Below, piece after piece: positions 34,618 to 45,300 of a stretch of 64,000 nucleotides of DNA; position 1 is the first letter of the stretch, and each line of letters begins with the position of its first letter. Both the position numbers and the translations under genes were made by a program. A model generated the notes under the pieces. It saw only the letters and a list, made by a program, of their open reading frames with translations. It had not been told where the DNA came from and made no database searches. Source of the DNA: an uncultured Bacilli bacterium (lineage in GTDB: Bacteria > Bacillota_I > Bacilli_A > RF39 > UBA660); assembly GCA_934098525.1 (NCBI GenBank), contig CAKONZ010000004.1, positions 1-64,000 of the forward strand. The letters are read 5' to 3'.

Positions 34618-35803
34618 AAGATATAATCAAATAAATACCTTTCTTGATTATATAACAAAACTAGCTAAACAAAATCCTGATTTTCCTATTAATAGCAACT
34701 CTATCTATTCCAACCTAATATATATGAACTGTGAACCATCAACAGAAAAAGAAATAGCATACTACTTCCCTCATTGGATTGAAAGATTCAAAAACACACC
34801 AAACATAAATGTTCATAATGATCAAAATTGGTCATACTTTTGTCAATTTGATAACTATAAAAACAAAGAAGAAATAATAAATACAGAACAAATAAAAATC
34901 TATGTTCCACTAGATAGAAACCATATTTATAATGGATCAAATCAATTATTTGATTACTTAGCATCAAACAATATAAAACATGTATCAAAAATAGGTAAAG
35001 ACTTTAGATTTGATAGTGTTGTAGTAAGAGTATTTAACATAGAAGATGCTAAAAAGGTAGAAAACTTTATAAATCAAAATAACTATATAAAAGAAGGATT
35101 GTATAAGCCAAATCCTTTCTTTGTTAATGATAAAAACGTAGCCCTAGCATCAGATGGTCTACTTTCATCAAATACAGTTTTATCAAGCCTAATATCTCTT
35201 TATGTTAATGAATATAAAAATCAAAATATAGAATTTCAAAATCACTATCAAACATTCTATAACTACATAGAAAAACTTTATAACTTCTATTATAAAAATG
35301 AAAATAGCAACATAGAAGACTTATTTAATACCATTCATCCAGGAAAAGACAAAAGTAATATTGCTGCATCAATGGCCAATACTAAGAATGTAATAGAAAT
35401 GATAATGGAATCAGGAAAACTAAATGCTAATGAAAATACTTTATATCAACATTTTGCAAAAATATCTCAACCAAATTACAGAAAAGAACAAGAAAATGCA
35501 ATAAAAAGAAAAATAAATCCATCAGAAAACATAAATCAAACAACAAATCTTAATAGTGGATATAACACATTAATAAATATAGTAGATACAACAATATATA
35601 AATATGGAATAAAACAAGGAATCAAAGCCATAAGAGAATATGTAGAAAATGGAAACCCTAGTTACTTTACAAATGATAACCAGGCAAGAACCACACTAAT
35701 AAAAATGTTTACACCAGATCAAGTAAAATCAATAATAATAAACTCTATAGGAGCATATGATCCATATAAATTTATGGTAGATTCTAAAACAAGACCAAGA
35801 TAA
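34604..35803 (+). CDS. Unrecognised 399-residue protein
   Basis: No signal peptide or membrane segment. A central alpha/beta region (IKIYVPLDRNHIYNGSNQLF, then KIGKDFRFDSVVVRVFN and a helix with VENFINQNNY, about residues 105-170) is the best ordered part, followed by a helical C-terminal half. The strand with R-x-D-S-V-V-V-R vaguely recalls substrate-binding strands of HopA1-like or lanthionine-synthetase N-terminal proteins, but I would not assign it. ATG 34604 lies inside the upstream 50-residue ORF, so translation is probably coupled. It sits between an amidoligase-like protein and phosphoketolase. Confidence 0.65.
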   Translation: MNQIERYNQINTFLDYITKLAKQNPDFPINSNSIYSNLIYMNCEPSTEKEIAYYFPHWIERFKNTPNINVHNDQNWSYFCQFDNYKNKEEIINTEQIKIYVPLDRNHIYNGSNQLFDYLASNNIKHVSKIGKDFRFDSVVVRVFNIEDAKKVENFINQNNYIKEGLYKPNPFFVNDKNVALASDGLLSSNTVLSSLISLYVNEYKNQNIEFQNHYQTFYNYIEKLYNFYYKNENSNIEDLFNTIHPGKDKSNIAASMANTKNVIEMIMESGKLNANENTLYQHFAKISQPNYRKEQENAIKRKINPSENINQTTNLNSGYNTLINIVDTTIYKYGIKQGIKAIREYVENGNPSYFTNDNQARTTLIKMFTPDQVKSIIINSIGAYDPYKFMVDSKTRPR

Positions 35804-35824
35804 TAAAAAGAATAGAGGGAAAAT

Positions 35825-38149
35825 ATGAAAGAAGAAATAAAACAATTAGATTTATATTGGGATGCCTTAAATTATTTATCAGTAGGACAATTATACTTAC
35901 AAGATAACCCTTTACTAAAAAGACCATTGCAATTATCAGATATAAAAAATAAATTAGTAGGACATTGGGGAACCGCACCAGGACAAAACTTTATATACAC
36001 TCACTTAAATCGTGTAATAAAAAAATACAACCTAAACATGATGTATATCTCAGGACCAGGCCATGGTGGTCAGGCTATGGTTGCCAATTCATATCTTGAA
36101 GGAGTTTACTCTAAAATATATCCTAATATTACTCAAGATGAACAAGGATTAAAAAAACTATTCAAACAATTTTCATTTCCTAAAGGAATATCATCACATG
36201 TTGCTCCAGAAACACCTGGTTCAATTAATGAAGGTGGAGAATTAGGATACTCATTATCACATGCATATGGAGCAGTACTAGACAATAAAGACCTAATAGT
36301 AGCGTGTGTAATAGGGGATGGTGAATCAGAAACTGGTCCTCTTTCAGCAAGTTGGAATATTAATAAACTAATAGATCCTAAAATAGATGGAACAGTCTTA
36401 CCAATTTTGCACTTAAATAGTTACAAAATAGCTAATCCTACCATCTTTGGAAGAATGACAAAAGAAAATATAGAAAACTTTTTTTCTAGTTTAGGGTACA
36501 AACCATACTACCTAGAAGGCTCATCAAGAGAATTCATGCACGAAAACATGATGAAAATCTTAGACCAAGCCATCGAAGATATACTATACATAAAAAAACA
36601 CCCAAAAAAAGAAATAAAATGGCCAATAATAATTTTAAAAACCAAAAAAGGTTGGACAGGACCAAAACTAGTAGACAATAAACAAATAGAAAACTCATTC
36701 AGATCCCACCAAATACCCCTACAAGTAGACACAAACAATCAAAAAAACTTAAAAATACTAGAAAAATGGTTAAAAAGTTATCATCCAGAAAGAATCTTTA
36801 ATCAAGATGGAACAATAAAAAAAGAAGTTTTAGAAATCTTACCAAAAGAAACACTAAGAATGAGTCAAAATCCTAATGCTAATGGCGGATTATTATTAAA
36901 AGAACTAAAAATACCAGATTATAAAAAATATACTCTAAAAATAGAAAAACCAGGCACAATATATGCTCAAGATATGTTAGAACTAGGAAGATTTATTAAA
37001 GATATAATAAAAAACAATCCTAATAATTATCACATATTTGGACCTGATGAAGCTTTATCAAATAGACTAAATCATGTCTTTGAAATAACAAATAGAAAAT
37101 GGAATGGGAAAATATTATCAAAAGATGAATTCTTATCCCCAAACGGAAGAGTAATAGACTCAATCCTTTCTGAACACGTTTGTCAAGGAATGTTAGAAGG
37201 CTATATTCTAACAGGAAGACATGGTTTCATCCACTCATATGAAGCCTTCATTAGAATTGTAGACTCAATGGCATCTCAACATGCTAAATGGTTGAAAGTA
37301 TCAAAAGAATTACCATGGAGAAAAGAAATATCATCACTAAATTATGTATTAACATCACATATATGGCAACAAGATCATAATGGATATACTCATCAAGATC
37401 CTGGCTTTTTAAACCATTTAGCAACCAAAAAAGCAAGTATTGTCAGAATGTATTTACCTCCTGATACAAATTGCTTACTATCGTGTTTTTCACATTGCAC
37501 AAAAACCAAAAACTATATAAACGTAATCATAGCATCAAAACATCCTCGTCTACAATGGTTTAATCAAGAAGAAGCAACTAAGTTATGCGAAAAAGGCATA
37601 GAAAAACTAGACTTTGCCTCAACTGATAATAACAAAGAACCAGACATAGTACTAGCGTGTTGTGGAGACACACCAACATTAGAAATACTAGCGGCATCTA
37701 AAATACTAAAAGAAAACTTTAAAAACTTAAAAATAAGAGTAATATGTGTTGTAGACTTAATGAAATTACAATCAAATGAAGAACATCCTCATGGTCTAAC
37801 CAACGAAGAATATAATAATCTATTCACAAAAGATAAACCAATTATATTTGCATTCCATGGATATCCAAACCTAATCCATCAATTAACATACAAAAGAGAA
37901 AATAAAAATCTACATGTCCATGGCTATCAAGAAGAAGGAACTATAACAACACCATTTGATATGCGAGTACAAAACAAATTAGATAGATTTAACTTAGTTA
38001 TAGATGCTTTAAAATATATTAACAAATATGATAAAACAAAAGAAAAAGTAATAAAATACTGTAATGATATGTTAAAAAAGCATAATGATTACATAAAAGA
38101 ATATGGAAAAGATCTAGATGAAATAGAAAACTTTAAATGGGAAGAGTAA
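35825..38149 (+). CDS. xfp: Phosphoketolase (xylulose-5-P/fructose-6-P)
   Basis: 774 residues, near the usual ~790. Phosphoketolase splits xylulose 5-phosphate (and often fructose 6-phosphate) with phosphate to acetyl phosphate plus an aldose phosphate, using thiamine diphosphate. Markers are VGHWGTAPGQNFIYTHLNR, SGPGHGGQAMVANSYLEG, the TPP motif GDGESETGPLSASWNINK, ILHLNSYKIANPT, GRHGFIHSYEAF, HIWQQDHNGYTHQDPGF and YLPPDTNCLL. Its presence implies a heterofermentative or pentose pathway feeding acetyl phosphate. Ribosome site agagggaaaat; starts 21 nt after the previous gene. Confidence 0.95.
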   Translation: MKEEIKQLDLYWDALNYLSVGQLYLQDNPLLKRPLQLSDIKNKLVGHWGTAPGQNFIYTHLNRVIKKYNLNMMYISGPGHGGQAMVANSYLEGVYSKIYPNITQDEQGLKKLFKQFSFPKGISSHVAPETPGSINEGGELGYSLSHAYGAVLDNKDLIVACVIGDGESETGPLSASWNINKLIDPKIDGTVLPILHLNSYKIANPTIFGRMTKENIENFFSSLGYKPYYLEGSSREFMHENMMKILDQAIEDILYIKKHPKKEIKWPIIILKTKKGWTGPKLVDNKQIENSFRSHQIPLQVDTNNQKNLKILEKWLKSYHPERIFNQDGTIKKEVLEILPKETLRMSQNPNANGGLLLKELKIPDYKKYTLKIEKPGTIYAQDMLELGRFIKDIIKNNPNNYHIFGPDEALSNRLNHVFEITNRKWNGKILSKDEFLSPNGRVIDSILSEHVCQGMLEGYILTGRHGFIHSYEAFIRIVDSMASQHAKWLKVSKELPWRKEISSLNYVLTSHIWQQDHNGYTHQDPGFLNHLATKKASIVRMYLPPDTNCLLSCFSHCTKTKNYINVIIASKHPRLQWFNQEEATKLCEKGIEKLDFASTDNNKEPDIVLACCGDTPTLEILAASKILKENFKNLKIRVICVVDLMKLQSNEEHPHGLTNEEYNNLFTKDKPIIFAFHGYPNLIHQLTYKRENKNLHVHGYQEEGTITTPFDMRVQNKLDRFNLVIDALKYINKYDKTKEKVIKYCNDMLKKHNDYIKEYGKDLDEIENFKWEE

Positions 38150-38172
38150 TCTTCTCATTTTTATGTTATAAT
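38143..38172 (+). promoter_or_regulatory. Terminator hairpin of xfp followed by extended -10 of next gene
   Basis: GAAGA...TCTTC with a GTAA loop overlaps the xfp stop, followed by a T-rich tail. TGTTATAAT at 38164-38172 is an extended -10 box 22 nt before the U32 gene. Confidence 0.55.
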
Positions 38173-38194
38173 ACAAAAACAAGGAAGTGGAAAA

Positions 38195-40420
38195 ATGAAA
38201 AAAGTTGAACTCTTATCGCCAGCAGGAAATATGAAATGTTTAAAATATGCCATTGCTAATGGTGCAGATGCTGTATACATATCAGGAAAAAACTTTGGAG
38301 CTAGAAAATACGCTGAAAACTTTACTAAAGAAGAAATAAAAGAAGCAATCAAATACGCTCATATTTACCAAGTAAAAATATACATTACTATAAATACACT
38401 AATAGAAGAAAGTGAAACAGAAGATTTTATAAACTATGTAAAATATATTCATGAAAACAACGTAGATGCAGTAATAATGCAAGATATAGGTATGATAAAA
38501 CTAATCCATGAAATATTTCCTAATTTAGAAATACATGCTTCCACTCAAACTCACTGTCATAATGAAGAAACAATAAAATTCTTAAAATCCCTTGGAGTAA
38601 GTCGTGTAGTATTAGCAAGAGAAATGACAATAGAGCAAATAAAAAGTATTAAAACTGATATAGAAAAAGAAGTATTCATTCATGGAGCATTATGTGTATC
38701 ATACTCAGGACAATGTTTAGCGTCATCAATGATACTAAACAGAAGTGGTAACAAAGGAGAATGTGCTGGTATATGTCGTTTACCATTTGACTTATACAAA
38801 GAAAATGAAAAACTAACCAAAGAAAAAAAATACCTATTAAGCCTAAAAGAACTAAATACAACTGAATATATAAAACAAATACTATCAACAGACATAAAAT
38901 CATTAAAAATAGAAGGGCGAATGAAATCTCCAGAATACGTTGGATATATAACAAAAATATATCGTAACCTAATAGATAAAGAAAACAAACACCTAACAGA
39001 AACAGAACAAGAAAATATATACAAACTTTATAATAGAGAATTTACAAAAGGATATTTGAATAACGAAACAAATCAAAATATATCAAACATAAAATCCCCA
39101 AGTCATCAAGGAATAACAATTGGAAAAGTAATAGACATAAAAAATAACAAAATAAAAATAAAACTAACCAAAGAATTAAACCAAAATGACGGTATAAAAT
39201 TTACTGAAGACAAAGGTATGATAGCGAACTTTATATATAACGAAAAAAACCTCTTGATAAATCAAGGTAAAAAAGATCAAATAATATACCTAGACAACAA
39301 AATAGGATTAACCAAAAAAACCTCTGTACAAAAAACAACAGATATTAAACTAATAAAAGAAATAAATAACATAGAAGAAAAACAACAAGATATATCATTT
39401 AATGTAAAAGCAAAACTAAATGAAAAGCTAAAAGTAGAAATAAAATATAAAAATATAAACATATCAAAAGAAACAAACACAATAAATAAAGCAATAAATA
39501 AACCAACAACCAAAGAAGAAATAAAAGAAAAACTAAATAAAACAAATAATACTCCATTTAAAGTAAAAGAAATAACAATAAACATGGATAACAATATATT
39601 TATTCCCTTAAAAGAAATAAACAATATAAAAAGAGAATTAATAAACGCCCTAATAGAAAAATTAACAACACCAAAACCAATAATAATTAAAAAAGCAAAA
39701 GAAGAAAAAGTTAACCAAAAGTTAACCAAAAGTATAAACTTTCTAGTTAGAAACGAAGAACAATTAAAAACACTATTAACAAAAAATGTTAACATATATA
39801 CAGAAGAATACTTATTATATAAAAAATATAAAAATAATAATATATACTATAAAACACCAAGAGTAAATAACAACTATATTAATCTATCAAATGAAAACAT
39901 ACTATGTAGTGAACTTGGAGCAATAAATAAATATAAAGACAATAACAATATAATTTCAGACATATACCTAAACATTAAAAATATCAATAGTATAAACCTA
40001 TTAATAAAAAATAATGTAAATAAAATAGGACTATCAACAGAACTAGAAGAAAAAGACATAGAAATCATAATGAATGAATACAAAAAAAGTAATAAAACTC
40101 CTAATCTAGAAATATTAATATATGGTAAAATAGAATTAATGATAATGAAATATTGTCCAATAAATAAACTACTAAATGAAAACAATAAAACATGTAATTT
40201 ATGTAAACAAAACAACTATTATTTAGAAGATAGAAATAAAGAAAAATATCAACTTATTCACAAAAATTGTTTAACAACACTCATGAATTACAAAAATATT
40301 AATCTTATAAAAAATATCAAAAAATATCAAGAATTAAACATAAACAACTTTAGAATAGACTTATTAAATGAAACTAAAGAAGAAATAGAAAATATTTTAA
40401 AAGAAATAAATATTTTATAA
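38195..40420 (+). CDS. U32-family protein with extended C-terminus (RlhA/YegQ-like)
   Basis: 741 residues. The N-terminal U32 domain is typical: ELLSPAGNMKCLKYAIANGA, GADAVYISGKNFGAR, DAVIMQDIG, EIHASTQTHCHNEE, RVVLAREMTIEQI, FIHGALCVSYSGQC and the Cys cluster NKGECAGICRLPFDLY. The long C-terminal part corresponds to the DUF3656-type region of RlhA-like proteins, here very Lys/Asn-rich, and ends with a second Cys group (YCP, C-NL-C). Family members are now linked to RNA hydroxylation (rRNA or tRNA), not proteolysis. Whether this one acts on 23S rRNA is inference. A second U32 gene pair lies at 62.5-64 kb. Confidence 0.85.
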   Translation: MKKVELLSPAGNMKCLKYAIANGADAVYISGKNFGARKYAENFTKEEIKEAIKYAHIYQVKIYITINTLIEESETEDFINYVKYIHENNVDAVIMQDIGMIKLIHEIFPNLEIHASTQTHCHNEETIKFLKSLGVSRVVLAREMTIEQIKSIKTDIEKEVFIHGALCVSYSGQCLASSMILNRSGNKGECAGICRLPFDLYKENEKLTKEKKYLLSLKELNTTEYIKQILSTDIKSLKIEGRMKSPEYVGYITKIYRNLIDKENKHLTETEQENIYKLYNREFTKGYLNNETNQNISNIKSPSHQGITIGKVIDIKNNKIKIKLTKELNQNDGIKFTEDKGMIANFIYNEKNLLINQGKKDQIIYLDNKIGLTKKTSVQKTTDIKLIKEINNIEEKQQDISFNVKAKLNEKLKVEIKYKNINISKETNTINKAINKPTTKEEIKEKLNKTNNTPFKVKEITINMDNNIFIPLKEINNIKRELINALIEKLTTPKPIIIKKAKEEKVNQKLTKSINFLVRNEEQLKTLLTKNVNIYTEEYLLYKKYKNNNIYYKTPRVNNNYINLSNENILCSELGAINKYKDNNNIISDIYLNIKNINSINLLIKNNVNKIGLSTELEEKDIEIIMNEYKKSNKTPNLEILIYGKIELMIMKYCPINKLLNENNKTCNLCKQNNYYLEDRNKEKYQLIHKNCLTTLMNYKNINLIKNIKKYQELNINNFRIDLLNETKEEIENILKEINIL

Positions 40421-40459
40421 AAAAATAAGGTATGATAAAATATAAGAGGAAGTGATAAC

Positions 40460-41296
40460 ATGACTAACTTAATAGATGGAAAAAAAATAGCAAAAGAAAA
40501 ACAAGAACAAATAAAAAAAGAATTAGAACAAATAAAAGACAAACTATCCCTAGCGGTAATACAAGTAGGAAATAATCCTGCAAGTACAATATATGTAAAT
40601 AACAAGAAAAAACTATGTGAAAGAATTGGTATCAATTTTATATTAAAAAAATATGAAACAATAAGTCAAAAAGAATTAGAAAAAGAAATAGAAAAACTAA
40701 ACAAAGATAAAAAAATAACAAGTATATTAGTTCAACTACCCTTACCAAAAGAATTAGATGAAAAAAGTATAATAAACAAAATAGATCCCCTAAAAGATGT
40801 AGATGGATTAACTACTAAAAACATAGGTAAATTATTTGCAGAAGAAGATGGAATAATTCCATGTACAGCCTTAGGAGTACTAGAAATGTTAAAAACAAAA
40901 AAAATAAAACTAGAAGGAAAAGACATAACAATAATAGGTAGAAGTAAATTAGTAGGATTACCATTAGTAGGATTAATGTTAAAAGAAAATGCTACAGTAA
41001 CAGTATGTCATTCAAAAACTAAAAAATTAAAAGAAAAAACAAAAACAGCAGACATTATAATATCAGCAGCAGGATGTAAAGACTTAGTAAAAAAAGATAT
41101 GATAAAAGAAAATGCTATAATAATAGATGTTGGCATCAATAGAGTAGACAACAAAATATATGGTGACGTAAAAGAAAATGTCAAAGAAAAAGCCAAATTA
41201 ATAACACCAGTTCCAGGAGGAGTTGGACCAATGACTGTTACAATGCTTGTTAATAATGTATTAAAATGCTATAAACTACAAAAAAATAAAAGATAA
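40460..41296 (+). CDS. folD: Methylene-THF dehydrogenase / methenyl-THF cyclohydrolase
   Basis: 278 residues, standard FolD. It interconverts 5,10-methylene-, methenyl- and 10-formyl-tetrahydrofolate with NAD(P). Markers are LAVIQVGNNPASTIYVNNKK (catalytic Tyr and Lys), ILVQLPLPKELDE, KDVDGLT, PCTALGVLEML, the dinucleotide site IIGRSKLVGLPL and PGGVGPMTVTMLV. Start ATG 40460 behind agaggaagtg. Stands alone between the U32 gene and tRNA-Ser. Confidence 0.96.
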   Translation: MTNLIDGKKIAKEKQEQIKKELEQIKDKLSLAVIQVGNNPASTIYVNNKKKLCERIGINFILKKYETISQKELEKEIEKLNKDKKITSILVQLPLPKELDEKSIINKIDPLKDVDGLTTKNIGKLFAEEDGIIPCTALGVLEMLKTKKIKLEGKDITIIGRSKLVGLPLVGLMLKENATVTVCHSKTKKLKEKTKTADIIISAAGCKDLVKKDMIKENAIIIDVGINRVDNKIYGDVKENVKEKAKLITPVPGGVGPMTVTMLVNNVLKCYKLQKNKR

Positions 41297-41298
41297 TA

Positions 41299-41327
41299 TT
41301 GAAATTAACAAAAAAATAATTTATAAT
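41299..41327 (+). promoter_or_regulatory. Promoter of tRNA-Ser
   Basis: TTGAAA (41299-41304), 17-nt spacer, TATAAT (41322-41327). Confidence 0.65.
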
Positions 41328-41355
41328 ATAAGTACGTTTTAAGAAAAACGTCCTT

Positions 41356-41446
41356 GGAGTGGTACTCAAGAGGCTGAAGAGGCGCCCCTGCTAAGGGTGT
41401 AGATCGGGTAACTGGTGCGAGGGTTCAAATCCCTCCCACTCCGCCA
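41356..41446 (+). tRNA. tRNA-Ser (GCU)
   Basis: Class II tRNA of 91 nt with long variable arm. Acceptor GGAGTGG pairs with CCACTCC, the anticodon loop is CTGCTAA (GCT), discriminator G, and CCA is encoded at 41444-41446. It reads AGU/AGC codons and is an expected t6A substrate for the tsa genes at 52-54 kb. Confidence 0.96.
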
Positions 41447-41454
41447 TTATTAAA

Positions 41455-41474
41455 TACTCGTATAGAGTTTTTTT
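41455..41474 (+). terminator. Terminator after tRNA-Ser
   Basis: ACTC (41456-41459), loop GTATA, GAGT (41465-41468), then T-run; an AT-rich second hairpin (TTATTG...CAATAA) follows. Confidence 0.65.
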
Positions 41475-41523
41475 TATTGCAATTTTCACAATAAAATGTT
41501 AATATATCAAACACGGTGATATT

Positions 41524-42300
41524 ATGAAATTAACAAAAAAAGAAATGGAAAAATTAGAAAACTTTAAAACAACCGGATATAACACATCATCTACTCTATA
41601 CCAAAAAAATAATATACTATATAAAATATTTAATGATGATTTATTTTTAAAAGAAAAAGAAGATAATATAGATTACTTTTTAAAAAATAAAAAAATAGAA
41701 CTAAGTGGCTATCCCTTAGAAAAAATATATAATAAAGAAAAACAATTTATTGGATATACATTAGATCTATTCAAAAACTGTAATAGTTTCTATGAACTAA
41801 TAGAAAAACAAATAGATTTAGACTTAAAAAAAACAATAATACAAGATGTTATAAATCAATTAAAAGAAATACATAAAATGTCAATAGTAATAAAAGATAT
41901 TCATTTAGATAATATGATAGCCAATAATAGAGGACATATAATAGACTTAGATGAAATAGTATTACCTGGAAATGAATATAAATTTAAAAGCCTATACTGT
42001 ATTAAAAAAGATGAAAATACACCATATATTATAAAAGAAACTAAGCAGACTGATAATATAAAAACAATCATAAATTGTTTATCACTAATTTATAACTATA
42101 ACTTTGAAAGCCTATATATGGAATGTGAAGACTTAGAGCAACTTTTAAACCTCCTAAAACATTGTCTTCCTAAAATACTAATAGAATACTTAGAAGAAAT
42201 ATTTCAAGTAAAAGAATTAATTTATTTTGATGAAATATTAGAAAATATACTAAATGAAAACGAAATAGAAAAGAGTAAAAAAAGAATAAAAATGTTATAA
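41524..42300 (+). CDS. Protein-kinase-like protein with altered catalytic loop
   Basis: 258 residues. The N-terminal lobe fits kinase strands (TTGYNTSSTLYQKNNILYKI, invariant Lys probably in YKIFN). The catalytic region near residues 115-145 reads IHKMSIVIKDIHLDNMI followed by GHIIDLDEI. The usual H-R-D is I-K-D, and D-F-G is D-L-D, while the Asp and Asn of the loop (D-I-H-L-D-N) are kept. It may be an atypical kinase or small-molecule phosphotransferase, or an inactive one. No membrane segment. Its neighbour is a large secreted protein gene, but no operon link is clear. Confidence 0.65.
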   Translation: MKLTKKEMEKLENFKTTGYNTSSTLYQKNNILYKIFNDDLFLKEKEDNIDYFLKNKKIELSGYPLEKIYNKEKQFIGYTLDLFKNCNSFYELIEKQIDLDLKKTIIQDVINQLKEIHKMSIVIKDIHLDNMIANNRGHIIDLDEIVLPGNEYKFKSLYCIKKDENTPYIIKETKQTDNIKTIINCLSLIYNYNFESLYMECEDLEQLLNLLKHCLPKILIEYLEEIFQVKELIYFDEILENILNENEIEKSKKRIKML

Positions 42301-42386
42301 AAAAGTAAACAAAAAAGTTGAAGAATTAAAATTAATATGCTACAATGATATATGTTAAGATAGTATACTAACTGGAGGCATATTTC

Positions 42387-45300
42387 ATGCAGAAAAAAAG
42401 AATAGTGAAAATTTTTATTTCTGTATTAATACTACTAGCCATAGTAGTAGGTTTTTCGTATGCCAGAATAAATTTTAAAGTTGAATCAAATAAAACTAAT
42501 TTAATAGAAGCTGGATGCTTAAAAATATCAATATCAGACTCAAATAATATAAACTTAGATAATGCTATACCAATGAGTGATCCCGTTGGATTAGAAACGA
42601 AACCATATACTTATACTATAAAAAATGAATGTAACTTAGTTGCGTACTATGAATCAGTATTTAGTATTCTAGATACATCAAATATAGATAACTTATCAAA
42701 AACAAAAGTTTCTTTAAATGGTGATTCATATGTACAACCAACAATGCTTTCACAATTACAAAATGCAACAATGTATGAAAATAAAAATAATATACTAAAA
42801 TCATTATTCTTAGACAAAGGTTACTTAGAACCAAATCAAGAAAAAAATTTCTTATTTAGAATGTGGATAGATCATGATGTTACAGACTTTACTGGTGCAG
42901 TTGAAGGAAAAATAATCATCAATGCTAAAGCTGAAGAGGGGCCAACATTTAACACAAGTACAGCAGGATATGTAGTATTTAAAAATAACGCCTTAAATGC
43001 AACAACAGATCAAAATCCAAACTATAACTACGTAGCGCCATTTACAGATGAAAAGAAAACATTTACTCAAACAAATGGTATGTTTAAATATGATAAAAAC
43101 ACATATTATTTCAGAGGAAACGTTGAAAATAACTATATAGTACTAGGACAATATAAAGAGAATACAAGTATTACTTATACTGATTCAAGTAATACAGCAA
43201 AAACAATCACTCATAATAAGGGCGACGATATAATATTTAGAATTATAGGTATAAATGAAGATGGAAGTCTAAAATTAATATTAAACGACCTGATAAAAGA
43301 AAATGTAGCGTATAATCAAGAAGAAATTACAAGCATACTAAATAATTGGTATGAAACAAACTTAAGTGATAAAAAAGAATACATAAAAAATACATGGTAT
43401 TGTGAAGACAAACAATCAATCACTTCAAACAATCAAACTCACTATGCACCATATACAAGAAATGTAACAGGAAAAAATCCAAGTTTAAATTGTAATGATA
43501 GTGATAAAAAATATCTTAATATAGGACTTATCACAATAGACGAAGCAGCTCTAGCAGGATATAAATATCAAACAAAATCAACAAATAATTATTTAAATAG
43601 AGACTATAATTTCTGGACAATAAGTCCTATGTATAATGACAATACACTATATCAAGGTGTAATAAAAGAAAATACAATCGATGCTATAAAAAATACCGAC
43701 ACAGCAGTAATTGTTCCAGTAATAAATTTAAACAGCGATGCAATTTTAACAGGAACAGGAAGTATAACCAATAAATATCAAGTAATAGGATTATACATGA
43801 ACGCTAATGAAGTTTATACTGATAACATAGCACCAACAATTGTAGAAGCATACACATCAGATGAATGGAGTAACCAAAATAAAAATATAATTATATTCGC
43901 CAAAGATAACGATGAAGGTACTGGAATATCAGGATACATAGTAAAAACCACAAATGACAAACCAGACTTAAGTGATACTAATTGGATCGAAACAACAGAT
44001 AATAAAATAACAACAACTGAAAAATATGATAATGGTACTTATTATATATGGGTTAAAGATAACTCAGGTAACATAAGTGATCCATATACACTTACAATAA
44101 ATAACATTGATAAAACAGCACCTATTTGTCAAATAACAGCAACACCAGATGGAATATATTCAAGAAAAAAAATCTTAAAAATAACAACCTCATCTTTAGA
44201 TATACTAGAACAAGGCTATTCTTGGGATAATACAACCTTTACAGATAATTTACCATATACAATAGAAAACAATGGTAATTATACAGCTTATGTAAAAGAT
44301 AGAGCTGGAAATGTTGGTAGTTGTACTATTACAGTAACTATGATAGATAGCACAAGTCCAGGATTAGCGCTAAAAGCTAATCCTTTTATTGTTACACTAG
44401 GAGAATCAAATCAAATCAAAGATAATCTAATAATAGATGATGGTGAAGGTTCAGGAGTAGACGAAAGAACAATAAAAGTAACAAGACTAGAAAACACAAT
44501 AGAAAACTCAAGTTACTTTGAAAATGTAGGAAGATACAAAATAACTTATTATGCTCAAGACAAAGTAGGAAACAAATCCGAAATAGAAGGTCAAATACTA
44601 GTAAGATGGCCAACCGGAGGAAAATATATATTAAAACAATCAGAACTTGCTAACTACATAATGGGTGAAGGAAAAGCAACAGACACAACTAAAACAGGAC
44701 TATATAAAGACAACGATGAAACAGGATTAGATACAACTCTACCATACTCAAGTAAATATTATTACTCAGGAAGTACTGTTAATAACTATCTTTCATTTTT
44801 AGGATTAGAAATGCAAGTATTAAATATAGCAGTAAATGACGATGTAAAAATCATTGCGCCAAAATCAGGAAAAACTACAGACTGGGATACAAGATACATA
44901 TACGATTCCGATAAATATGGAGACTGGACTGTTAAATGGTTAAATGGTAGTTATATCTACACTGATGAAGCAGATAGAGTATCCTATACAGAAACAGACC
45001 TTAATCATATTAGAAAAGCTACATTCTATGCTGGAAGATTTGATAGAGAAAGCGTTGAATCAATTAAAAAATTACTAGTGTTAGAAAGAACATCTAATAA
45101 AGAATTAAGTAATACTTTAACATCATACACAGCGGGCTTTGAATCATACTTTGCATTCCCTAATGTATCTGATTATATTAAAGCAAACAATGATCAATCA
45201 AATATATATAGTATAAGAGCATCACAACTTCATCAAATAAGCTTCAAGAAAAATAGTTATCTATCATCAACAAGTCAAGAATGGACACTTAACTCAAAAA

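Noticed and set aside
39277..39795. 172-codon hydrophobic minus-strand ORF
   Set aside because: Antisense of a Lys/Asn-rich part of the U32 gene; AT-rich Lys codons read as Phe/Leu/Ile on the other strand.
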